From: Adiantum capillus-veneris
Taxonomy: Eukaryota; Streptophyta; Polypodiopsida; Polypodiales; Pteridaceae
Assembly: GCA_014529385.2 (NCBI GenBank)
Contig: CM043953.1
Coordinates: 107,886,549 to 107,950,548 of the forward strand
Reading direction: 5' to 3'
DNA length: 64,000 bases
In this document: positions 55,254 through 64,000 of the stretch, piece by piece
Numbering within the stretch: position 1 is the first letter of the stretch
Layout of the letters: every line of letters begins with the position of its first letter
Program-made: the position numbers and the translations under genes
Notes under the pieces: model-generated
What the model was told of the DNA's origin: nothing
Seen by the model: only the letters and a program-made list of their open reading frames with translations
Databases searched by the model: none

Positions 55254-57509
55254 TCTAATTCATTGGAGGAACACAAGCAACACCTCCAGGTAATATTTCA
55301 AGTTTTAAGACAGAATAAACTTTATGTTAATCGAAAGAAAAGTGATTTTTTCTTGCAAGAGATTCAGTATTTAGGTCACATTATCTCTTAAGATGGCATC
55401 CAAATGGATCCATCCAAGTTAGAGGTAATAAAAGGATGGCCTAAACCAAGGAATCTTCATGAACTAAGAAGCTTTATAGGTATGTGTGCATACTATAGAC
55501 GCTTCATAGAAAAGTTCTCACAAATTGCGGGACCATTACATGACCTAACAAAGAAAAGCGTTAGGTATACATGGTCTGCTAAGGAGAACAATGCTTTCGA
55601 AAATCTTAAAGAAAATCTTATCTCTCAACCTGTGCTTACACTACCGGATCTCTCAAAACCATTTGAGGTCCAATGTGATGCTTGTGGTGATTGCCTTGGA
55701 GCTGTTTTGCTCCAAGAAGGGCACGCCATAGGTTATGAGAGTCGAAGGCTCGACCCTATTGAGCAAGCTCTAGGCATATATGAAAAAGAACTCCTTGTAG
55801 TTCTACATGCCTTAGACTCATGGAAACACTATTTATTGGGGACTCCTTTCATTCTGCGAACGGATCACCAAAGTCTTAAGTACTTCATGACGCAGACCAA
55901 GCTCTCCGACAAACAAATGAGGTGGGCAAATTTCCTTTCGCAATTTCATTTTCATATTGCTCACATTGCTGGCAAGCATAATCAAGTAGCCGATGCACTC
56001 TCAAGGCGACCGAGAGTGAATGCGGTTTCCATAGCAACTCACAATGATCTATCTTCAATGATAGATGAGTATGTTATTGATCCCGATTTTAGAGATGTGA
56101 TTTCAGCCCTTGCATTAGGGAAGAAAGAAGAACCATTTACTTTACAAGATGGTTATCTTCTCTATGGCAATAGACTATGCGTTACTAACTCCCTGCGTGA
56201 GAAAGTAATGTATGAATCTCATGCTCCCCCGTATGCGGGGCATAGAGGGATTCAGTCTACCTTAAAGGGAATTGAAACATATTTCTATTGGCCTACCATG
56301 AAAGTGAACATACAAGAGTATGTTTCCAAATGTGTGGTATGTCAAAAGACAAAATTTGATAGAGGGAAGCAACCTGGATTGCTTCAACCCTTGCCAATCC
56401 CTAATTCACCATGGGAGAGCATATCCATGGATTTTATCTTTGGATTGCCTAAGTCTATCCATGGGAATACGGGAATATGGACGATAGTAGACAGGTTCAG
56501 TAAACAAGCTCATTTTATACCTGTCAAAAAGACTATCAAAGCCCATCAAATGGCAACCCTCTTCATTTCACAAATTTTCAAATACCATGGCTTGCCCATG
56601 TTTGTAGTGTCGGATAGAGATCCTAGAATGACCAGTAATTTCTGGAAGGGTCTCTTTGAGAATTTAGGAACAAGGCTAAACTTCTCTTCGGCCTATCATC
56701 CACAAACTGATGGCCAAAGTGAAATAGCTAACCTAACCATTCTCAATCTACTAAAAGCCTATGTAACGGAAGTAGATCAAAGATCCCAATGGGAGAAGTA
56801 CTTACCCTTAGTGGAGTATGCTTACAATAACATTGTACATACTTCCACGGAAAAAGCACCTTTCGAGGTAATTGAGGGAAGATCAAAAAGTCCCTTGCTA
56901 CTTAAGGTACATGGGAAGATCTTCGTTGCGGATGAGTATAGCCGAGACCTACAAGAATCTTTCCAAAAGATTAAGGATGCTATCTCTATCTCACAGCAAA
57001 GGCAAAAGGCTGCTACTGACAAGCACAGAAGAGACCAAGCCTTTAAAGAAAATGATTGGGTGTTGTTAAAGTTTCCCGAGGCTCGATTAAGGCACACAAC
57101 AGGCAAGAATCCTACGGGTCACCAAAAGTACTATGCTAAACTAGCAAAGAGGTACTATGGTCCCTTCCAGATTCTTAGGCCAATCAATGACATGGCCTAT
57201 CAACTTAAGTTGCCCAATCATTGGCTCATACACAATGCTTTTCATGTGAGCCTATTAAAGCCTTACAAAGGAGAGCCACCTCAAGAACCAATTATTGAAG
57301 ACCCACCGGAGATCGAGGACCAAGAGGAGGTGCTGCAGCCCGAGTCCATTCTCCGACATGAAGACAAGGTATTAAGAGGCGGTAAGACTATCTGACGATA
57401 TCTTATTAAGTTTAAGAATTATCCTTTTGAAGATGCTAGATGGATGCAAGACATACAATTAAAGGATAACCTAAACCTCGGCAATGCTTACAATGCTTCC
57501 CAAGAGTAA
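55254..57509 (+). pseudogene. Element D RT C-part, RNase H, integrase and chromodomain
   Basis: Same frame as the upstream part. A second TAA at about 55389-55391 precedes the open frame 55404-57395. RNase H shows Y-E-K-E-L-L-V-V-L-H-A-L, L-R-T-D-H-Q-S-L-K-Y and A-D-A-L-S-R-R. Integrase has the zinc domain (H-A-P-P-Y-A-G-H-R-G, C-V-V-C-Q) and the D-D-E residues in S-M-D-F-I-F-G-L-P, V-S-D-R-D-P-R and D-G-Q-S-E-I-A-N. The TGA at 57393-57395 falls inside a chromodomain; directly after it, in frame, come R-Y-L-I-K-F-K-N-Y-P-F-E-D-A-R-W-M, ending at TAA 57507-57509. Chromodomains steer integration towards modified histones. Confidence 0.92.
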
Positions 57510-57865
57510 GCAAATGTACAAAATGTTAAAAATGAACAAATTTTTTTTCTTATAAGACTCTCTTTTTCTTTATTTGTGCACAAAAATGAAGTAGTATGCA
57601 TGCTTAGATCAAGTTTGTGGAGAAGACGTCTCCCAAACACCAAGTAGAGCTTGTCACTCTACTATGGAAGACTGATAGGACTGATGTGCAGACATGCTTG
57701 CGGCAGCCTCAGGCTCTCAAGCGCCAAATGGACTAGTCATCCATTATGGAATGATGTCGTAGGGTAACATAGGGATCCTCTACCCGCTAAGAAAAGGACT
57801 CATGAACATGCTTTATCTTCTCTACACCATAGTCGAGGACGACTATGATTTCAAGAGAGAGGTAA
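57510..57865 (+). promoter_or_regulatory. Element D 3' untranslated region and polypurine tract
   Basis: About 340 bases without coding, ending in the purine run CAAGAGAGAGGTAA (57852-57865) against the LTR start TGTCATAATAATC. Confidence 0.75.
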
Positions 57866-59491
57866 TGTCATAATAATCAATATCTAATTCTCCTAAATAA
57901 TTTTCTCATATTAAACTGATCATTTAATGTGGGGAAGGCCAGGGGAGAAAAAGCTAGAATATTGGTTAAGCTAGCAGACCGGCCACAGTAGGGATCCAAA
58001 GGAGGGAAAATAGGGATCCAAAGGGGGGGCCATCTTCAAAAGAGCCATGTGCAACAATGGGCTAAAAAGACCCTAAGGTTCAGCCCGTTAAGACTTCCAA
58101 AATGCTAAGGTTCCAAAATTCAAAGGTTGTGTCCAAAGATCAAACCTAGGGAAAATTGGATGCTTAGTGTGTGTACAAAAGTCTTCTTCAAAGCCTACAA
58201 AGGAGGGGGCGAGCCCATTTAGTAGGGGATGAGAGAGAAAGCCACACACACACAGGCTCCCTTTAGTAGGGGATGAGAGAGAAAGCCACACACACACACA
58301 GGCTCCCTTTACACAAAGGGAATTAGGGACACATGTCGGCTCCCTAGGCCATATGCCCACAAGGTGTGCCCAATTCCTATTGGAAGACCCTTGAAGTGGA
58401 CCAATGAGAATTAAGCTAGAGTAAATCTAGTTTAATTAATTTAAAAACATTTAATAAAAGAAACCAATGAGAATTAAGTCTCCTAGAAGACTATTGGGCA
58501 GTCTCCCAAGGGGTCCAATGAGCATTCAGGAGCCCAATGGCTTGCCTGATTCCTATTGGCCAGGAGGCAAAGGGGTCCAATGAGAGTTTAGTTTAATTAT
58601 TTAATTACCTAAAGCTCTCACAAAAGGAGAAAGGGGGACACATGTCAGAAGGCTATCACTTATGCTGCTTAACACCCATTGGCTTGACTTGGGGAGGTCC
58701 AATGAGGCAAAAGCCAGACCAATTTAGCAGGAAGGGCTCGCCCAAGAGAGAGGGGGGGCTGATTTTTTCTTGGTATTGACACACACACACTCACACTTGA
58801 CCATGTGTGAAGAAAGAATACTCTATCTCCTCCCAAGCTTTAATGGAGAACTCATCACCTACTCCAAGCTTGTGAGATAGAAGCCTACATCAACACTCTC
58901 TTGGCATGTGGATGCAAATCCAACCAAGAGCCAAGCTTCAATGCATGGTCATCTCCTCTACCAAGCTAATTACTAAGCTAAGCTATGCTACATATGAGTG
59001 ATTATGTGAGGAGATGTACATCTTTCTCGTAAGATACTCCTTCTTCCTCTCAATCTACTCTCATACCCTGCTAGCTCTCACCATCTTCGAAGGTGTGTGA
59101 GGTCTTGGGTCTGAGAACGGGGATAATTCAAGTCGTGTTTGTTAAGTGTTTTGCTTAGTGCATGAAGTTTCCATCTTCATTGCACTAGCTAGTCTTGAAG
59201 GAACACAAAGAATTGTATTGTACAATGTCTCTCTTGATGGGAGAAACCATAATACAAAGCCTTTTGGAGGGGGGACCGGCTCCATGAAAATCCGGTCCTC
59301 AACTGTTGTCAATAGCTTAATTTCTCTCTCTTTTGAAAGTATTGTCGATGCTATCTAACTAGGTGTTATGCTTTTTGTTGCTCTCTCCACCAAAGCACTC
59401 TTGTAATTCTCATTAGGAATCTATTCTAATGAAATGCCCACTATGTTCATGCTAATTTCCGCTACACACAAGTTATTAGGCCATTAAAGTT

Positions 59492-59494
<3 letters not shown>
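57866..59494 (+). repeat. Element D 3' LTR
   Basis: About 1629 bases. It carries an extra tandem duplication near 58218-58305 (TTTAGTAGGGGATGAGAGAG through CAGGCTCCC repeated) that the 5' LTR lacks, which explains most of the length difference. It ends GTTTAC at the CT tract instead of GTTACA. Confidence 0.92.

Positions 59495-59563
<69 letters not shown>
59493..59563. repeat. (CT)n microsatellite, right part
   Basis: About 70 bases of uninterrupted CT, directly following the 3' LTR of element D. Confidence 0.95.
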
Positions 59564-59566
<3 letters not shown>

Positions 59567-59668
59567 GCTGCTGTGTTGCCATAGCCATTCGGAGGTGACC
59601 TTTTTTCTCTTGAATGCCCAACGCCTTTTGCCTTAGGTCAAATAAGTTGAAACTAGGGAGGGTAGCCA

Positions 59669-59688
59669 CCCCCCCCCCCCCCCCCCCC
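59669..59688. repeat. poly(C) run of 20
   Basis: Twenty consecutive C on the plus strand, preceded by CCA and followed by GCGCC. Such long G/C homopolymers are rare, and the length may be a sequencing or assembly artefact. Confidence 0.85.
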
Positions 59689-60559
59689 GCGCCTTTCATC
59701 CCTTTGACCTTTGTTCTCGACACCACACCAAGTCGCCGTACTAGGTGAGTAGACAATGGAGCATCATAAAATTGAAGGTATGCTGAATTTCTATAAATTC
59801 AAGAAATTCACAACGCATATCGAATAAGCGAGCATTCAAGAAGGTTTATGAGACTTCAAGAGAAGGCTTGCGATTTTCTTCGCTCACCATAGCCAATATA
59901 TTTAAGCAAGTTTCCCAAGGCAGACTGGCTTCAAACGGCAATTAATCAACAATAATGCTTCATTGGCAACAAGCTTGAAGAGAGATTTGTCGGCAATAAC
60001 AGTCATCTAAATTCTCGATTTTGGCATGGAATCAATACAATTTTTTTCGACAACCGTTTGCAAATTGACAAAGTAATTAGCACAACTAATTACTGGCATT
60101 TGCGATGCATATTATGGCTACGATCTTCTTGTGTCAAGGTACTGTTTTTTCTCTTACTAGAAATGCACTTACTCGCCATGGATTCCGACATCAATATGAC
60201 TTTTGATTTCGAGCACCATACGCCGGATCTTCCCAATGATGGCTAGTCGCCAGATACTCTTACGGAGGGTACCCGTGCAACTATGCGAGGAGATGACACT
60301 TACGAATTGCTTGATATTCAGGAATTTCGAGCACTTCAAGCACGCATGTCTTTGATGGAAAATAATTTTGCATCTTTGAATGAAAATGTTAGTAAATTAT
60401 CCACGTTAGTAGTGCAATTCATACAATAGCAAGCTAAGGACTCTGCTCACACACATATGCACGTGCAAGTATTCGATCACGGGCAGGGTCCTCCTGGTCA
60501 AGGACAGGCCCCCTCCAAATTGTCTACAATCTCTCACTCAAAAGTAGGTGGACAATTTG
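59689..60559. other. unassigned DNA, probably leader of a decayed gypsy element
   Basis: No gene called. On the plus strand the last part (60295-60559) reads like a gag N-terminus with a coiled-coil-like stretch (E-N-N-F-A-S-L-N-E-N-V-S-K-L-S-T-L), broken by a stop near 60427. Confidence 0.45.
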
Positions 60560-60849
60560 TTGAAAAATAGAAAACTTCCAACTTTTAAGGGAAAGGAAAG
60601 AGAGGGCAATAAGGATACGATGAATATCTTTCTCTGTAAGTGGGAAGGAATTCATGATCTATAACGTACTCCGGATGAAGTCAGGGCACTGCAGAAAAGT
60701 TTGACATTGGAAGGCAAGGCCTCCAAATGGTGGATGTCTCTCAAAGAAAAGAACATCATACCATAGACTTTAACAGCATTTGAGGTTGTATTTAGAAAGG
60801 AATGTCTATCCACGAATGAAGAGGACAAAAATTGGTCGGCTTGGGATAA
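60560..60849 (+). pseudogene. decayed gypsy gag fragment, same family as 13918-14230
   Basis: Reads L-P-T-F-K-G-K-E-R-E-G-N-K-D-T-M-N-I-F, K-W-E-G-I-H-D-L, then G-K-A-S-K-W-W-M-S-L-K, T-A-F-E-V-V-F-R-K-E and N-E-E-D-K-N-W-S-A-W-D-K. Two stops interrupt one frame (near 60661 and 60765). It is cut at 60849 by the truncated LTR of copia E. Confidence 0.75.
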
Positions 60850-61065
60850 GTTGCAAGAAAACACACACAGCTTGGAGAAGACGAAGGAAGCTCAAGGCAC
60901 AGAACAGAGAGTATATTACTTAGTGTGCAATGGAAAGATAGATAGCCCTAGAATGAATGGGCGTATATACAATACACATGGGAAAAAACCTCCTAGTGAG
61001 GGAAAAAATACCTTGGTGGTCCTAAGTGTGTTCACACACATTACTACCTCATGTATATGGTAACA
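60850..61065 (-). repeat. Copia E truncated 3' LTR
   Basis: The minus strand starts TGTTACCATATACATGAGGTAG and matches the copia B LTRs, but its far end stops at TTTTCTTGCAA, lacking the final CCCTAATTCCAACA-like part. Confidence 0.85.
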
Positions 61066-61078
61066 AATCCCCCCTGGA
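61066..61078 (-). promoter_or_regulatory. Copia E polypurine tract
   Basis: The minus strand reads TCCAGGGGGGATT against the LTR start TGTTACC. Confidence 0.7.
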
Positions 61079-61097
61079 GTGATGCGGTGAACGAGAG

Positions 61098-62260
61098 CTA
61101 GCACATGAGTAAAGGGAAGTGCCATGCCCTGAGGACATAATCAATCCACAAAGGGGAGTAAGCCCAAAACTTTGCGGAAAGCTTCGAACTTCTCACGAGA
61201 CAATGCCTTTGTGAAAAGATCTGTAAGGTTGTCCTTTGTTGGCACATAAACCAAGCTGATCTCTCCTGTTGAGAGCCTCTCCCTGACATAGTGGTAATGC
61301 ACCTCAATTTGATTTGTGCGAGCATGAAAAACTGGGTTCCTCGCAACTACCAATGTGCTCTGATTGTCAGTGTAGATAGTGTTGGCAGTGTCCTATCCCA
61401 CCCAAATCAGCCATAAGGCATCTGAGCCATACACACTCAACCGTAGCTGTGAAGATTGCCTTGTACCTATGTAACTTTTCTAACACAAGACAATACCTCC
61501 ATCACACTGCTTAAACTGTATACCCAAGTAATGATGCAACAACCCCAAATCTTTCATCTTGAAAGTAGAATTTGAATCAGCCTTAAATTCAACAATATGT
61601 TTCTCATTTGGTCCAGTGATCAGCAAATCATCTACATAAAGAACCAGAATGAGAAGTACATCACCCTCATGCTTTACATACAATGTGTTTTCTGTCGGAC
61701 TGTTACGAAAGCCTCATTTGACCAAATGAGTGCCAGCCTTCTCATACCAAGCACGAGGAGATTGCTTCAACACATACAAAGCTTTGTTACATTTTCACAC
61801 CTTATCCTGTTATCCTTTCTTGACAAAACCGCAAGGCTGCGTTACATAAACTTCCTCAAATATGTCACCATTCAAGAAATCAGTAACAATGTCTGATTGA
61901 TGTACATTGCAACCAAAATGAGCTTCCAATGCACATAGAAAACACACAGTAATCATACAACAAGTGGGAGCAAAAAGTCTCTTCATAATCTATGCCACTT
62001 TGCTGTGCATAGCCCTTTGCAATAAGTCGAGCCTTATAGCGATCAATCTCACCATTTGGCTTGCGTTTCAACTTGTAAACCCACTTCCTACCAATGACCT
62101 TTTTGCTAGGAGTCAAATCACATAAAGTCCATGTGTCATTTTCTATAAGTGAATCATATTTTGATTGCATGGCAGCCATCCAATTTTTTGAATTATGTGC
62201 TTCATCAAAAGACAGAGGTTCCTCAACATCATGTAAGCTAGACATAGCCAAAGCATAACA
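61098..62260 (-). pseudogene. Copia E reverse transcriptase and RNase H with internal deletion
   Basis: RT parts are K-W-V-Y-K-L-K-R-K-P-N-G-E-I-D-R-Y-K-A-R-L-I, S-G-I-D-Y-E-E-T-F and L-Y-V-D-D-L-L-I-T-G. RNase H tail is R-N-P-V-F-H-A-R-T-N-Q-I-E-V-H-Y-H and D-L-F-T-K-A-L-S. At about 61463-61470 the sequence jumps from the codons after C-D-G-G-I-V-L-C straight into those around the RNase H E-A-E-Y site, so about 460 bases present in copia B (roughly 49372-49830) are missing. Confidence 0.87.
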
Positions 62261-62538
62261 ATCTGATGCATACGAGAACCTGAACGAGTACGACTAGACA
62301 AAGGTGCATCCAATTTACTATTATGCAATGTATGCACCAACCATTTTGGCATACCTCTAGCCTGCTCATTTTCAGCCCTTTCCTCATCAAGTACATTAGG
62401 TACACCTGCATCAATAATAGGCTGATCTGTAACATTTTCAGAAACCCCATAGGCTGTACATTTGCCTCATTGAAATTTACATTTGAACTTCCATCCCACT
62501 GAAAAGAGGCAACTAAGTGTCATAAATGTCCTATGAGC
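62261..62538 (-). pseudogene. Copia E linker between integrase and RT
   Basis: Short broken frames (for example around 62238-62450). It contains S-R-T-R-S-G-S-R-M-H-like codons, typical of the variable linker between integrase and RT in copia. Several frame changes. Confidence 0.55.
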
Positions 62539-63338
62539 TTACATTATTGTCTCTAGTACATGACAACAAGGGATAAACAGAATCTTCCACAAATACAACA
62601 TCTCATGAAACCAGAATACACTTTTTTTGTGGATGATACAACATGTAGCCTTTGCTTTCAACACTATAACCAACAAAAATACATTTGACAGCTTATCATC
62701 CAATTTTTTGCACTGTGTTTGCTGCACCAAAGCATATGTCAAACAACCAAAAACACGCATGTGCTCAATAGAAGGCTTTCTATCATGCCATGCTTCATAT
62801 GGAGTAATATACTGCAAAGCTTTTGTAGGACACCTGTTTAGTACATAAGTGGCACACATGATGGCCTCAAGCCAAAAAGAATGCGGTAAAGCTTGACTTT
62901 TGACCATACATCGTGCCATTTCCGTAAGTGACCTATTTTTCCTCTCAACAACACCATTTTGATGAGGCGTATAAGGCACTGTACATTGGTGTTTGATCCC
63001 ATGATTAGCCAAAAATGCATTAAATGTATGAGACATATACTCCTCCCCTCGATGAGAATGGAGGGTACCCATAGTACATTTCGAGAAATTTTCAGCCATA
63101 GCCAGAAATTCTTGGAAGCACAAAAATACTTTGGACTTCGCTTTAAGAGGAAATACCCATGCATGCCTGGAGTAATCATCAATGAAAGTTACAAAGTAAA
63201 GTTAATTGTCGAATGATAGAGTTTGCATGGGCCCACAAACACCACTATACACAAGCCCTAACTGGCATGTGTCCCTAACTGAACCATCCTTTGGAAACTT
63301 AGAACGCTGCATCTTACCCAAAATATAGCCTTCACTAA
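62539..63338 (-). pseudogene. Copia E integrase with changed catalytic Asp residues
   Basis: Readable parts are V-C-G-P-M-Q-T, F-V-T-F-I-D-D-Y-S-R-H-A-W-V-F, L-H-S-H-R-G-E-E-Y-M-S, C-T-V-P-Y-T-P-H-Q-N-G-V-V-E-R-K-N-R, R-V-F-G-C-L-T-Y. The first Asp (normally H-S-D-V-C-G-P) reads Y-S-G-V-C-G-P and the second (normally S-D-R-G-G-E-Y) reads S-H-R-G-E-E-Y. The Glu in V-E-R-K-N is kept. With stops as well, it cannot be active. Copia homology ends near 63338, within K-M-Q-R-S-K-F-P and the codons before it. Confidence 0.87.
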
Positions 63339-63561
63339 CGTTGGAGAGGGGGAATGGGGATGACACCCGGCACGAACAGAAATGCCACTCTATAGCCCAG
63401 GGTCAACGCAACACCCCAATCCACTCGAAAACACCTTCAAAAGGACAATTGACACCTAATTCGCTTCACCTGCTCAGCTTCCAAGCGTACACGCGCTATC
63501 CACGACCGCAAAATGAGCCAACACCTCACTGCACCTGTCTGTCTTCCTCTACACATACACT

Positions 63562-63619
<58 letters not shown>

Positions 63620-63844
63620 GCAGCCGTTTTTTGACCTAGTAGACAGCAGTCCACTCTTTTGATCATAACTTCTTCATCCGAACTCCGATTTGGGTGATCT
63701 ATAGCCTCAATCGAAGAGCACGAAGTCCTCTACGCATTGATGTAAAGACAGAAATTTTCAGAGTTATGGAAGGCGTTTCTGTAGCAGCATTTTCGAAGTG
63801 AACAGGTTCAACAAAATCGATTCTCATCTCCTATTTTACATACA
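63339..63844 (+). other. probable leader of an element entering from the right
   Basis: Contains a (TC)n tract at about 63564-63617 and then a leader-like stretch (TCATAACTTCTTCATCCGAA near 63663) up to the ATG at 63845. No LTR end or primer site was identified, so the leader call is inference. Confidence 0.4.
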
Positions 63845-64000
63845 ATGTCTTCCGGCACTCGCAAGGGTTCTTCTTCTTCAACAAGGTCCACAACCATTGT
63901 GGAAAATGATCCAAAATCTCCTAAGTGTGGAGATAGCAACACAACCACCCAACCAACGACATCGAAAACCATGATCATGGCGTACTTGGTATCATTGCAA
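63845..64000 (+). CDS. 5' part of an open frame, possible gag N-terminus, runs off the window
   Basis: 52 codons without a stop: M-S-S-G-T-R-K-G-S-S-S-S-T-R-S then an acidic, Thr-rich stretch ending M-I-M-A-Y-L-V-S-L-Q at the right edge. The Ser/Thr/Lys-rich start resembles gag N-termini of plant LTR elements, but no domain is reached within the window. Confidence 0.4.
   Translation, partial: MSSGTRKGSSSSTRSTTIVENDPKSPKCGDSNTTTQPTTSKTMIMAYLVSLQ

Larger units (their letters stand above)
50551..59494 (+). mobile_element. Element D: chromovirus-type Ty3/gypsy, structurally complete
   Basis: 8.9 kb, with LTRs at 50551-52142 and 57866-59494, a primer site, a gag-pol coding region with the chromodomain at the pol end, and a polypurine tract. 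It lies within a CT microsatellite; the target duplication cannot be told from the repeat. The outer terminal bases of both LTRs (TG and CA) are altered. The single long reading frame is broken only by three nonsense codons. Confidence 0.93.
60850..63338 (-). mobile_element. Copia E: truncated minus-strand copia, same family as copia B
   Basis: A 3' LTR missing its outer 15 or so bases (60850-61065), polypurine tract, RNase H, RT and integrase up to the GAG-pre-integrase boundary. There it stops at about 63338 and unrelated sequence begins. No gag, protease, 5' LTR or target duplication. The strong match to copia B shows which domains B has lost. Confidence 0.88.

Overview
The window is nuclear DNA from a land plant with a large, retrotransposon-dominated genome. 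Evidence: Ty1/copia and Ty3/gypsy elements of plant-specific types (a Tat-like gypsy with two RNase H domains, a chromovirus with a chromodomain, primer sites matching plant initiator-Met and Asp tRNAs), long GA/CT and CA microsatellites, and one intact intron-free calmodulin-like gene as the only convincing host gene. The species cannot be fixed from sequence alone; a fern or another large-genome plant is my low-confidence guess.

Layout. 1-2298: a DEAD-box helicase sliver, then unassigned DNA and microsatellites. 2294-11153: a Tat-like gypsy on the minus strand with both LTRs and a 5-bp target duplication (AGCGT); its reverse transcriptase is split by a 486-bp insertion. 11154-15248: tandem duplications and a decayed gypsy gag. 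15249-34508: copia A (minus strand, target duplication GGTGT), about 5.5 kb originally, now 19 kb because three LTR elements sit inside it. These are a gag-protease-only element with near-identical LTRs (17270-25068, duplication CATTG), a 365-bp TRIM-like mini element (26838-27202), and a plus-strand non-autonomous element whose pol is reduced to its last codons (28029-33580, duplication CCCAG).

34509-42764 is the only gene-bearing island: a calmodulin-like gene (37307-37987) preceded by a 492-bp tandem duplication, then unassigned DNA with small tandem repeats and a copia-type LTR with primer site. 42765-50464: copia B (plus), carrying a truncated gypsy C; one deletion removed the 3' half of C and the middle of B. 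50551-59494: chromovirus D, complete in structure, inserted in a CT microsatellite and carrying three nonsense codons. 59495-64000: microsatellites, a decayed gag, copia E (minus, relative of B, truncated at both ends, with changed integrase residues), and the start of an open frame running off the right edge.

No element here looks autonomous. The nesting gives a relative order: copia A is oldest in its stack (LTRs about 5% different by eye), the 28029 element is similar in age, the TRIM-like element somewhat younger, and the gag-protease element is very recent. Its intact 1413-codon frame plus the lack of any reverse transcriptase or integrase suggests recent mobilisation in trans, which is the most interesting biology in the window.
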